The notes beneath the pieces were generated by a model. It saw only the letters and a list, made by a program, of their open reading frames with translations. It searched no databases and was not told the DNA's origin. DNA of 64,000 nucleotides from Panax quinquefolius (Eukaryota > Streptophyta > Magnoliopsida > Apiales > Araliaceae). The position numbers were made by a program, and so were the translations under genes. The stretch spans positions 123,198,893-123,262,892 of the forward strand of contig CM035171.1 in NCBI GenBank assembly GCA_020205615.1. Reading direction: 5' to 3'. Positions 24,146 through 34,414 of this stretch are shown one piece after another; position 1 is the first letter of the stretch; every line of letters starts with the position of its first letter.

Positions 24146-24208
24146 TGGGCGGTGTGTGTGATCGGTTCTGACGGAGACGTCAGAAATTTAAGTGGGGGAG
24201 TTTGTAAC

Positions 24209-26349
24209 TGTGACGCGAGATTATACAAACTCAAAAGGAGTCCTCATTACAATTATTAACACACTATTTCACAGAATAGTGAGAGTGAAAGAAAGGGTGA
24301 GCTCAACTAGCCCAGTAAGAAATATTATGACTAAGATAATGCAGAATAAATTATTGTTAGCCTTCAACAGTATTAAACTGATAAAATATAACAATATCAA
24401 GTTTAACTGCAGCGGAACAAGCAATCCATTAAAATAGTCAAGTAGAGAATAAAATCTACTATCTTTTATGATTTAAAAGGTTTTCATAACTTTTATCATT
24501 GGGACTCAAATTTTAATAAATAATCCACATCATCGAATCACTCCCGCACTACTCTGGCCAAGGATATTCTTTAGTATCACGACCACAAATTATCCATGCA
24601 CTACTACCAAGGACATTCGTGTATTCATTAATGGTCGTGATCATGCCAACAACTCTGTCCATCAATGCACTACGGGCCAATGATAACTTTTACCACATCA
24701 TTTGTAACATTACATGGCCATGATTACTTAAGAATAATCCCTAGTCATAATCATACCAAGTCCATCTATGCACTTATGTGCCACGTGATGACTTTCAACA
24801 TAATATAAACATGAGGATGATGACAATGATATAAGAATTCAATAAAACAAGTTCAAGAATTAATTTATCCAGAACTAATAATATCCAAATTGTCAACATG
24901 ATATCGCTTTGTAGAGTAAAATTCAAGAATGATCGGAAGAATATTTCCATGAAAAGACTTTGGATGAAGCCTTAAATATCAAGGATATTCTACTAATTTC
25001 ATGGAGTATAGAAGTCAAAACTTTAACCTTGTTGAGTATAATAAAGAATGGAATAACAAAAGAAATCACCATGCATGCGGTGCCAGCATATAAAAGTTAT
25101 TCCAACAGAATAATAATAACGGAACCAGTCGTGCAAAATTTGCAAGCGATGGATGTTCCAATGAGAATAATAAAGACGGAACCAGGTCCTGTAAAACACA
25201 CAGATAGGATGTTCCAATGTAATAATAGAAGAATGTCACCAAGTATAGGTAAATCTGCGTATACAAAGTTATTCCAATGGAATAATAAGCAAATGGAATA
25301 ACAACAGCTTCTCTTCATGAATAAGAAAGAATAACACCCCTTACATTAGTAGTAGATTGAATCTGCGCAGTAGTGTAGTAAAGAATACTCTTCTTTTTCT
25401 CTTATTCTCTCTATACTTTCTCTCTCTATAGCTTGAATGAATTCGTGAAAATAATGAAGCACTAGGCCTCTATTTATAGAAGATTTCTAGCTTAGCACTT
25501 GAAATGTGAAAATCGCAAGTGGCTTCGACGAATGGTGATGTGAAAAGAAAAGTGGTTTCGACGCACCTGTAATGTGAAACGACAATTGGTTCGGCCTTTT
25601 GTAATATGAAACGGCAAGTGGTTTGACGTCGGTAAAGGTAATTACTATTGTGAAGGTAATTACTATCGACGAAGAGACTCTTAGATGATGACATATGGGC
25701 CCCCATAAAATAACCAAACTTACCACAAACGCCTCATAATAGACTCTTTATATACATCAAGGATTGAATAAATATTACCACAAATCATTTTATTTTTAAT
25801 CAACACATATTTAATCTTTCAACAATTATTAATCATTTATAACTTGTCGTTTCAATTATTGATTTAATAATATAACATATTATATGAGATGATCTTTGTG
25901 ATAATTGAATCAATAATATAAGAGATATGATGCAAGAATTATGTAGCAATAATTGAGTATAGGTGAGTGACTTCTCACGTAAGCATCAATAATCAATACT
26001 GTAGTGCTACTATGCAACCACGCTTATTATTGTACTTTTTTACTAAAGGGTAGTTCAACGCTTTTAACAGTAACACCTCCTCCTACCGTTATTTTCATAA
26101 AGTATTTTTGTCGCTTTCAATCCGACAATAATTCCGTTGTGGGGTCCACCAATGATTGTGTCGTCGTACAAATATTCCCCGACAAAAAGAATATTCCCAG
26201 ACCAAACGAATATTTTATAACAACTTGCTTACTTTGCAAAATTTATAAATATTACCCACAACTATAACATTATATCAAATTTACTCCATAATATTCAAAA
26301 TAACATTTATAGAAAATTCATCTTTATTTATAAAAGTTGGGGTCTTACA
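24209..26349 (-). mobile_element. Family-A solo LTR nested in the TRIM 3' LTR
   Basis: It begins TGTGACGCGAG and ends GGGGTCTTACA, the minus-oriented family-A LTR ends. It is flanked by GTAAC at 24204-24208 and 26350-26354, which belong to the TRIM LTR start (TGTAACACC). There is no internal sequence and no primer site, so it is a solo LTR left by recombination. Relative to other copies it lacks about 130 bases just inside the left end. The CT-rich leader tract (25380-25430) and the hairpin repeat block (25040-25310) are present. Confidence 0.88.
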
Positions 26350-27102
26350 GTAACACCCCAGTCCCACATCGAAAGATAAGGGAAAAATTTGTCTGCATAT
26401 AAGTAAATAAGTTGCTACTAATAGTACCTTCAAGTCATGACCTTTTGGGAGCTTGTGGTGGGCTAAGATGACCCAAGAAGATACTATTGGGCCAGTAGTT
26501 TAAGGCCTTATTGTGATGGATTTGATACGATTCAATTCGGACTTGAGATTTGACCCAAGATTTGTTCCGGACTCGGAATTTGACCCGGGTTGTTTCAGTA
26601 ATACCTCGACCGGTAAAACAACTCTCTTCTCCCATAACTAACTACATTATGCTTATGTTTGAACATTAACCTGGTTTCCACTTGGAGAAAAATATTTTGA
26701 CATGTCAAAAAAAACACAACTCAAAATTAGTTCCTTATTTATGCTGCATATTTTAGATATTCCATTTTATAATCATGTATACACTTTTCTTGACCGGCTG
26801 AAACTAAAATCTTCAAATTACTCTGTGATTATGTTTTACGGCAGGCTATTCCAAAGTGGTGGGTTTGGCTCTACTGGATTTCACCATCATCATGGTTGCT
26901 GAATGGCTATATCACATCTCAATATGGGGACATTAAACAAGAAATAACTTCATTTGGGAAATCGGAAGCAATTAACTCCTTTTTAGAAGACTATTATGGT
27001 TATCACCATGATAGATTACGTCTCGTGGTTGTAGTTATAGACACCTTCCCTCTTCTAGCTGCCTGCCTGCCTTTCTTTTTGCATATTTCATTCGAAAACT
27101 AA

Positions 27103-28051
27103 ATTTCCAGAGGAGGTGAGGGAGAAGAAAGATGCATGACAAAATCTCTCCCAAGCTATACATGGAAGCGGAATAACATGGAGTACAGAGTCTCATCAAA
27201 TTGACACAAAATCATCTAGAATACATAGGATTCCTTTTCATTTTTTTTATTTTTATCATTCATAATTCATTTTGGCTCCTCAAGCCCCCATTCGGTGCCT
27301 AAGAACAAAATCAGATGTAATTTATCCAGTCTAAATATTCATCTCAAGTTCATAGTTTCTTGCAAAGTTAGTTCAACATGACCCCCCGCCAGAAAATCCT
27401 ACACTTCCCTTCCAAATCAAGTTGCATATAAGCTTAGGAAAGGGGAGAAAAAGTTACAGTAAACCCTCTGATTAGCAACTCTTTTTATATTCGATTCATC
27501 CATTTTGGATCAAAATCATCATCTGGTTTCATGCCTCCCTAACAACTAGGAAATAGCAATATTTTGAGCTCATCCACTATATTTTGTAATGGTAATAATA
27601 GCATGTGGTTTACACATTAAACCAGAAATCAGTACTTCTATATTTATTTGGAGATCTAGTTTCTGATTGTGTTAGACAAAGGAAAATGGACTCATGATCC
27701 TTTATGGATTGCTGTACTAAACTTAATATACTAATTACATATCAACTAAAGCTTTAAAACGCTACCTAGCATGTAACATTTCAAAATTTAGAAAGGAAAC
27801 TGATTGAGATAAAGGAGTAAAGGACCATGAATTCATTTATCAATCAGCTTTGAACAACATAAATTTGTAACGGATACAAATACAGTGGAATGAACAAGTT
27901 TAATTCATATTGAACAGAAAATATGTATAGTAAGAATGAATTTGTGTAAAAATGATATACATACTTGTTCAGATGAGGTCTGGCAGATTATGATGTTGAA
28001 AGTCTCTGAGAAGTTTCAGCCTCGATCTACCTTCTAAGCTGCAACTCATAG
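27103..28051. other. Downstream of the transporter pseudogene, no gene seen
   Basis: AT-rich sequence with no supported ORF or repeat structure. The first part would have been the 3' UTR of the transporter. Confidence 0.55.
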
Positions 28052-29158
28052 TGATAACATCCTGACCAGGCTCGCATCGAACAACATTCACTCAACTCGA
28101 GTTCCAAGGACAATTCAAGTGATCTTAAGAGATGGGGTTTAAATCGACTCAAAGATGCTTACATTGGAGCTCAATTTAAGTGAACCCGGGGAGAGGATCA
28201 GTCATATGTTTTGGGATTGCTAGATACCATCTATTTAGCAAAACGGAAGTCAAGTTATTATGTAATGCACGGAACAAAGGAGAAGGATCGAAAATGCATG
28301 GCAAAACATTTATTGTGGGACATGTTTCTAAGTTTATTAACTTGGTCTAAACAAAACTTCAAGGTTGTTGGAGGAAGCAAAATGGACAAGCATTCAAGTT
28401 TGAGACTTAAAAACACAGAAGAAAACATTCTAACTATCTCTTGGCGTGGCGTGCACAAAGTGGGGAAGACATTTTTATATATGCGTGGGCGCATCGGTTT
28501 GGCCTTTTGTGAGCGGTGCGAGGCTAGCCAAATTGAAAGCGCATGATTCCAAGAAACGCGTTTTTTTCCTTATTTTGAGGTATTTTCGTATCTTCCCATA
28601 ATTCTAATGTATCTAGGATATTTATTAGATAGGATTTGATTTCCATATTGTTTTGTTAGTTAGGATTTCTATTTCCATTCAAACTCTTATTTCTTATAGG
28701 ATTTAGGGTTTTGATTTCTTATAGAATTAGGATTTCTTTCATTATAATAAATAGACTACATATCTGATGTAATAGATAGACAATTTTGATAAATTAAACT
28801 CGTGAGATTATTCTGTTCTTTAAGAACTCCTGAATTGTTCATAGTTTTCTGTGAGATTCATTATCGACTTATCATACAACAATACATAGTTGTTTGTGGC
28901 ATCTTCTACTGTATCAATCGTTGATTGTACCAAGGTAACCTTACATATAAGTGAGGGGTCAAGGTGTCATTGATGTTCCATTCAACGCAGATTTTCTTTG
29001 CGCGATCGATTATACCAAGGTTCTCGTCTCACGTTGGGTTGAGGTGTCGTGAGTGTTCCACCTTACAACTTTGCTAGAAACGATCCGGGCGATGACCAAC
29101 TCAGGCAAGCGTGTCGTGGAGTCTATCACATAACCTACTAATTAAATTTCTCGCACCA
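28052..29158 (+). mobile_element. Possible solo LTR of another family
   Basis: The block starts TGATAACATCCTGACC and ends CTCGCACCA. Its interior resembles an LTR: a promoter-like part, then AATAAATAG near 28750 and a short direct-repeat pair built on ACCAAGGT...GAGGTGTC...GTTCCA (28930-29065). The five bases outside the ends (CATAG and GTAGT) do not match, so the borders are uncertain. A 111-codon ORF inside (28211-28546) has no recognisable domain. Confidence 0.35.
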
Positions 29159-30414
29159 GTAGTTTTTGAAGTGAACATTGCTCATTCAAAATTGATAGCT
29201 TAGGGGGGGAGGAAGTATTTTTGGGATAGAAAATGGTGAAATGTAAAAAAAAATTAACAATAAAATTGATAAGATGACAAAATTACCATTAATAAAATCT
29301 CCAAAAACTACATCATGTTTAGGATTTTAAGCAGGAGACATACCCCTAATCCACTAAAAGAAAACCCTTTTTCAAAACTAAATGTACATTTTGACTTTTT
29401 CTAGCCAATTTGTGAATCCTAAAATTCAAAATTGATATGAACTCATTTTGAGTTTTGAATATGATAATTAATTGTACATTTTAGTTAGTTTACTATACTT
29501 TATCATAAAATCATATAGATTTGTATCAATTTTGAATTATAAAATTTAGTAAATTGACTTCAAAATATCAAAGAAATATCTCTAATTTTTGTGAGTAATA
29601 TTTTAAATATCCCTTCATTGCGATAAAAAATAATATTCTTATTCATTTTAAAAACATTAAGATTTATATAGAATACACTATATATAAATTTATCAATAAA
29701 ATATGCAATTGAACAAAACTATGCCAGATACATGTGATGAGGACTAAGTTTGTGGATGTGAAGTGATGGTGCGTCTACCATACTAATTAGTATACCATAG
29801 AGTTTTAAGTTTAAGTCAAAATTGGCAAGTTTCAATTTTTTGGTAAAAGCATTTTAGGGTCATAACATTCCACATTTCCAAAAGCTGCCTTTGATTGCCT
29901 CCAAAAGAAGAAATGAATAAAATAGTTATTAATTTTTTAAAAAAATTGATGAAAATCTGAATGCAGAGAGAAAGAGAGCATAATAGAAAGTACATATGGG
30001 GAACTGCTATTTTCATTCTTTACATCCACATAGTAAGTAGATGCCACAATCTCGTAAGACGGTAAATTTTGAAACTAGCAAAATATTGTGAGGAAATAGT
30101 CCACTCACTTGTATGTATACGTATATATGTATATGTATATGTTTATGTGTATGTATATCTATATATATACATATATATACATATATTGTGTTAAAATGGG
30201 ACATAAAAGCATTTCATAATTTGAGTACATGATTAATTGCTTACTAAGTATGAAGACGACTGTTAGAAAATTTAGAATGTTAATTAAGGTACCACTAGAC
30301 ATAATAAATACGAGAAGAACCAGCACCAATGGAATAAGAGTTGAGCTCTTGAAAAAATGCAGCCTTCATAGCACAGAAGCAAGTACTACTTGCAGATTTG
30401 TCAGTTCACAAGTA
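29159..30414. other. Intergenic, AT-rich; low-complexity stretch 30110-30185
   Basis: No gene is supported. Positions about 30110-30185 are an irregular (TATG/TATA) low-complexity tract. Confidence 0.6.
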
Positions 30415-30698
30415 CTCCCTCCGTCCCTTAATATAAGACTTTTTAGAGTTGTGCACAAGTATTAAGGAAATGATTGTATAGCATTAAATATAATATCAAA
30501 TGTCTATATTGCCCTTGTATTGGAAAAAGAAATTGTTATTTATTGGGCAAAAAATAGTGAAAGAACCAAAGTTATATTTAAATACTTGGGGTAATACTGG
30601 AAACTAAGCAATTAATGCTTACTTGAAATTCTAAAACGTCATATATTAAGGGACAAAAAAACTTCTCTAAAACGTCTTATATTAAGGGACGGAGGGAG
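30415..30698. mobile_element. Stowaway MITE
   Basis: The terminal inverted repeats are CTCCCTCCGTCCC on the left and GGGACGGAGGGAG on the right, extending over about 30 bases (TTAATATAAGAC). TA dinucleotides flank both sides (30413-30414 and 30699-30700), the Tc1/mariner target. The 284-bp body is non-coding. It shares GTTGTGCACAA and AATGATTGTATAG with the split copy at 42135-42358. Confidence 0.93.
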
Positions 30699-31014
30699 TA
30701 CATGACATGCTTTAAATTCATAACAAACAAATTTGTAAATATCATCACCTCTGCCGGAAGATCATCCCAACGAGTTCAGTCAAGCTTAACCTTGTTCAAC
30801 CTCAGTTCATTCACAAATGAATGTACCCAAGTTGCATCACTATTTGTAATAACACAAGATATGGAGGCAGACCAGCAGAATTTGCAGATATCCATCCTAC
30901 CAAAACGCTAAGAACCACTTTAAGGCCTGGTATAGCAATAACATGTAGCAGTATAACCGCATCTATACAAAACTCGCGCGCAATCTAGAGAATGATTACG
31001 CCCATAGCTCTCAC

Positions 31015-32967
31015 TCAGACACTAACTAGAGTCTCCATCTCAATCCCCTCGTCTGCTTTGGGACCATTAGCATCCATTTTTTGCTTCTCCAGCTCCAAAT
31101 CATAGGCCTTGTCACTCATACCTTCCTTTCTATAGGCATCCACCATTATAGAGTAAGTTGCGGAGTCTGTCTTACATTGCTTATCTTTCATTCGCTTAAA
31201 AACTCTCTCCATCTCCATTAAATCATCCGCCTTTGCACAAGCAAAAATAACCGCATTAAAAAATGAGGTGTTCTCAGGTATCTCCAATTTCCCAGCCAAC
31301 TGAACGCTACTGATCACCTTGTGAAAAAGACCTGCATTAGCATACCCTTTAATGAGACAGCAGAAGGTCTTGGTGTCTGCCTTCATACCCTCCGCACGCA
31401 TCTGGTCAAATGTATACTCCATGTTCTTTGCATCACCTGCGTCTGAGAATGCTTCAATCACATTGTTGTAAGTTGATGTCGTCCATGGAAATGAAAGCTT
31501 ACGCATGTACTCCATCACTGTTGACATTTTATCATACATCCGTTTCTTTCCATAAGCACCGATCAGAATATTAAACGTACGCGTTTCTGGCTCAATTCCG
31601 AAATTACGGAATTTTTCATACCATCTCTCCATCATTTCAATATGACCCATGTTACCAAACAAGCTAATAATGGTGTTCATTGTCCAGACATCAGGTTTAC
31701 ATGTGGTGCTCACAAGCATCCCCAAAAGCACTTTCTCCATCTGGTCAAATTTCCCAGCCTTTCCATAGCCGCTTAACACTATATTTTGGGTGACAGTATT
31801 TGGAATTATTGATCGGTCAGCCATTTGTTCATAGAGGGACTCAACGAGTTCAAAACAAGAAGCATCAACACATGCCTTAATCAAAATACTGAACGTAAAG
31901 ACATCAGGTTGGCAAAGAGGAAGGGTCTTCATTTGGTCAAGAATTGAGAATGCCTCATCAATGAGATTGCTCCGGCAGTAAGCACCAAGCAATGCCGTGT
32001 AAAGCTCTGAGGTAGGCTCCAGTCCCTCCTCAATCATTGTGTCAAAAAGTTGACGGGCCAATTGGGGTTGCCTATTTTTTCCGAGAAGAACAATCAACTT
32101 CATATAAGTCCCTTCTTTTGGTTGATAAAAAGGTTGTTCCTTGAGCATCTCAAATACCTAAAAGATTCATAAGTGCCAACATAATCCCACATGAGCCAAT
32201 ATAATTCCACTTAAAGACCAACCAAATGGAGAAAAATAAACAGGAGTACCCATTTAGTAACGCATAGAATCAACAATGACATTTATTTATTTTAATAAGT
32301 TAGACTCAACAAAGACAGAAATTGGTTCATTGATTGCAGGCAGGAAAGCTCTAAACTTAGAGGCAATTATATACGACTCCAGAAATTTAGTTCATAACAA
32401 TACAAAAATATTAAATTTTCAGCACATTACTATAAATTCAAGTATTAATTCATGAAAACCAGGAAAGTGGAAGAGAGAATTAGACCCTCCTCAGGAATGC
32501 AAACAAGGTAACAGAATACCAAATAATTTTGACTAAATATTATTAGCTCCTGAAAATTCAAAACATTCATATAATAATATTCCAAGAACTAACTATACCT
32601 CTAGGGCTTGAAGCCATTGCTTTTTGTCGATACAGTCGGATAAGGCTTCGGTGACTGTGTTGGCCCAGGATCTAGCTTCATACTTTCGGTCCAATTTTTT
32701 CTTGATATTCTTAATTGGGGTTTTGTTATTTTTGTTAAACCTTGATGGGATTGTAGTTTCGGAGACACCCGGGTATTCTCCTTCCTTCCAGTGCTTCTTC
32801 TCCTTCGTCTTAATTTCCGTAGAAGAAGAAGAGGAAGTGGCCGATGATGCGCATTTGATGCTGATGCTGCTGCGACTGGTGACGGAGAACTTGCCATTGA
32901 ACTTGGTTTGTGGAATAGGAGAGGGAAGGAGATAAGAAGAGAATGACATAGAGAAGGAAGACGTCAT
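31015..32967 (-). CDS. PPR2: P-class pentatricopeptide repeat protein, plastid type
   Basis: Exon 1 is 32599-32967 and exon 2 is 31015-32157, joined at GAG|GTA across a 441-base GT-AG intron, for 503 residues. The N-terminus (MTSSFSMSFSSYLLPSPIP) is Ser-rich and free of acidic residues, like a chloroplast transit peptide. From about residue 118 the sequence is a chain of 35-residue PPR motifs (for example TFNILIGAYGKKRMYDKMST and TYNNVIEAFSDAGDAKNMEY). The wording closely resembles Arabidopsis At3g06430 (EMB2750, also called AtPPR2), which from memory binds plastid 23S rRNA and is needed for embryo development; the assignment is from memory, not a search. The ATG at 32967 is the first in frame. 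No lesion was seen. Confidence 0.9.
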
Positions 32968-34414
32968 TGCCTCCGGCTAAGCTCCGGCGAGGTCGAATTC
33001 AAGAAGAAGAATGGACTTTTGGTTGTGCTCGTACAACACTGAAGTGGATGATATATTTTGGCTCCAATTGGATAATAACAGGAGTTTTATTTGTTAAAAA
33101 AATTAATTTTTAAAAAATTTGTTCTTAATATTCGCAAGTTATAAAGGGAATAATGACTATACATATTTGTTTATATTTTATTTGTGTACATAGTCTAGAC
33201 TAATTTTAAAATTAAGACTTTTTAGGAGATTATACACAAAAATAAAAAAAAGAATATAAAACTTAAATTAAAATGAAAACCATAATTTTTTTAACATTCT
33301 TATTAAGTTTTTTAATAAAAAATAAAAAAATTTAAAATTAAGGAATACTTTAAAATTTATTATATTAAAATGAGGATAATATGAAAATTTAAAAATATTA
33401 TTTATTAGAGTTCAAATCAATTTAATTTTTCAAATTGTGAAGTGATGAAATGAAAGTTATAAAAATTATTCTGAAAATTCACGTTTAATATTTATTTTCT
33501 TTTTTTAAAATATGATAAAAAACATAAGAATCTCAAAGCTTAAATTTTATTTCATTTTATTCTAACAACTTGTAAGAAATACTTTTTTAATGTATACTAT
33601 TAAAATCACCATTTTTAGTAAATATTAAGTTATTCAAATTGTGAAGTGATGAGATGAAAGTTATCAAAACTATTCTGAAAATTAATATTTAATTTTCAAA
33701 ATATGATAAAACATATCTTTTCTTGTTCTAACAACTTGATTATAATTTAATTTATTGAAAAATATCCATAGCAAAGATAAACATTATTAACATTTCGGTA
33801 ATATATAAATACTCTTGCACAAAGGCAATCATAAATTCATAAATGTATTGAGTTATATGGCTAAATATTTACCAGGAAAAAAAAGTTATATGGCTAAATA
33901 AAAACTACTAGTTCCGAACACCAGTTAAAAGTGGTATGTCCAATTGCGAAAAAACAAACACTTTCCCTTCTCATCTGCAGATTCAGTTATTCCACCTCCA
34001 ACCGAACAAGAACTAGCAATCAACATGAATAATAAAATATTAGAGTGATTAACATAAAATTAACTTTGATCAATTAACTATACAATTGTCGACACCATGC
34101 TATCATCTTGCTAACATAATCGTATCAACCAACCTACCATAAAATTAACTTATAAAATAGATTCATAAAATACTATACCTCTATGGTACTGGAACATGAT
34201 TATTGCCTGAAATATAATACCTCCACAATAACAACATATAATTTATTTGCAAAAAGTACAGTCACTCGATGTCGTTTCCTATATAAATGATCTTCTATCA
34301 TATATTGATATGAACTGGGCATAAAATACACACAAATACATAATACTTTCCCGACTCCCACTGAAATCTAAATTTCATACATGTACAGGAACATTGCTTA
34401 CATAAACCTATTTT
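32968..34414. other. PPR promoter side and AT-rich intergenic spacer
   Basis: The first 100 bases (to about 33060) hold the PPR 5' leader and core promoter. The remainder is very AT-rich with two diverged copies of a segment containing TTCAAATTGTGAAGTGATGA (33427 and 33636). No gene is supported. The SPL 3' UTR occupies the last part. Confidence 0.6.

Larger units (their letters stand above)
23718..26602 (+). mobile_element. TRIM retrotransposon inside an exon of the transporter
   Basis: The 5' LTR is 23723-23971 (TGTAACACC...GTTTCA, 249 bp). A primer site TGGTATCAAAG (initiator-Met tRNA type) starts at 23974. The internal part is about 230 bp and ends in a polypurine tract AAGTGGGGGAG (24190-24200). 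The 3' LTR starts at 24203, is interrupted by a solo LTR (24209-26349 plus its duplication), and resumes to 26597. The flanks are GTAAT at 23718-23722 and 26598-26602, a 5-bp target duplication. Without the nested insertion the element is about 730 bp, the size of TRIM elements, and it has no coding capacity. Confidence 0.9.
15120..27102 (+). pseudogene. Broken ABCG/PDR-type full-size ABC transporter gene
   Basis: Exons in order spell a complete PDR protein: N-terminal WAAIERLPT (about 15163-15189), a TKLTPLEKH exon ending 15377, nucleotide-binding domain 1, transmembrane block 1, nucleotide-binding domain 2, transmembrane block 2 and a C-terminal exon ending in TAA at 27102. About 24 exons with GT-AG borders are recognisable. 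Intact members are plasma-membrane exporters of about 1400 residues handling terpenoids, hormones or drugs. Here the reading frame is lost several times: frameshifts near 15153-15235, 20053, 21332 and 21433; in-frame stops at 19721 (TAG) and 23349 (TAA); one transmembrane exon is missing between 23185 and 23275; and a TRIM retrotransposon splits the exon at 23722. The first exon upstream of 15120 was not resolved. Confidence 0.85.
22958..27102 (+). pseudogene. ABCG pseudogene: transmembrane block 2 and C-terminus
   Basis: Exons 22958-23185 (LHFPTRFPCNGWEQYKACLW), 23275-23363 (VVVAERTVLYRE), 23478-23722 continued at 26603-26612, and 26845-27102 (AIPKWWVWLYWISPSSW to SFEN-stop). A TAA at 23349-23351 replaces the Tyr codon of the conserved WAYSFAQ. 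The segment normally between GKKI and the VLPV/VERTV part (NDQQ... in the family) is absent. The exon from 23478 is split by a TRIM insertion; removing it and one copy of GTAAT restores the conserved FSGFVIPRP followed by a GT donor. Confidence 0.85.

Noticed and set aside
23887..24171. 94-codon ORF in the TRIM
   Set aside because: It spans the LTR and the duplicated internal segment; TRIM elements are non-coding and no domain is seen.
28211..28546. 111-codon ORF in a possible LTR
   Set aside because: No recognisable domain, no splice partners, and the surrounding sequence looks like an LTR; kept only as part of that uncertain element.
28047..29163. Target duplication for the putative LTR at 28052-29158
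   Set aside because: The flanking five bases CATAG and GTAGT do not match, so the borders and class stay uncertain.
30013..30204. ORF with His/Ile/Tyr-rich repeats
   Set aside because: It is a translation of the low-complexity TATG/TATA tract.
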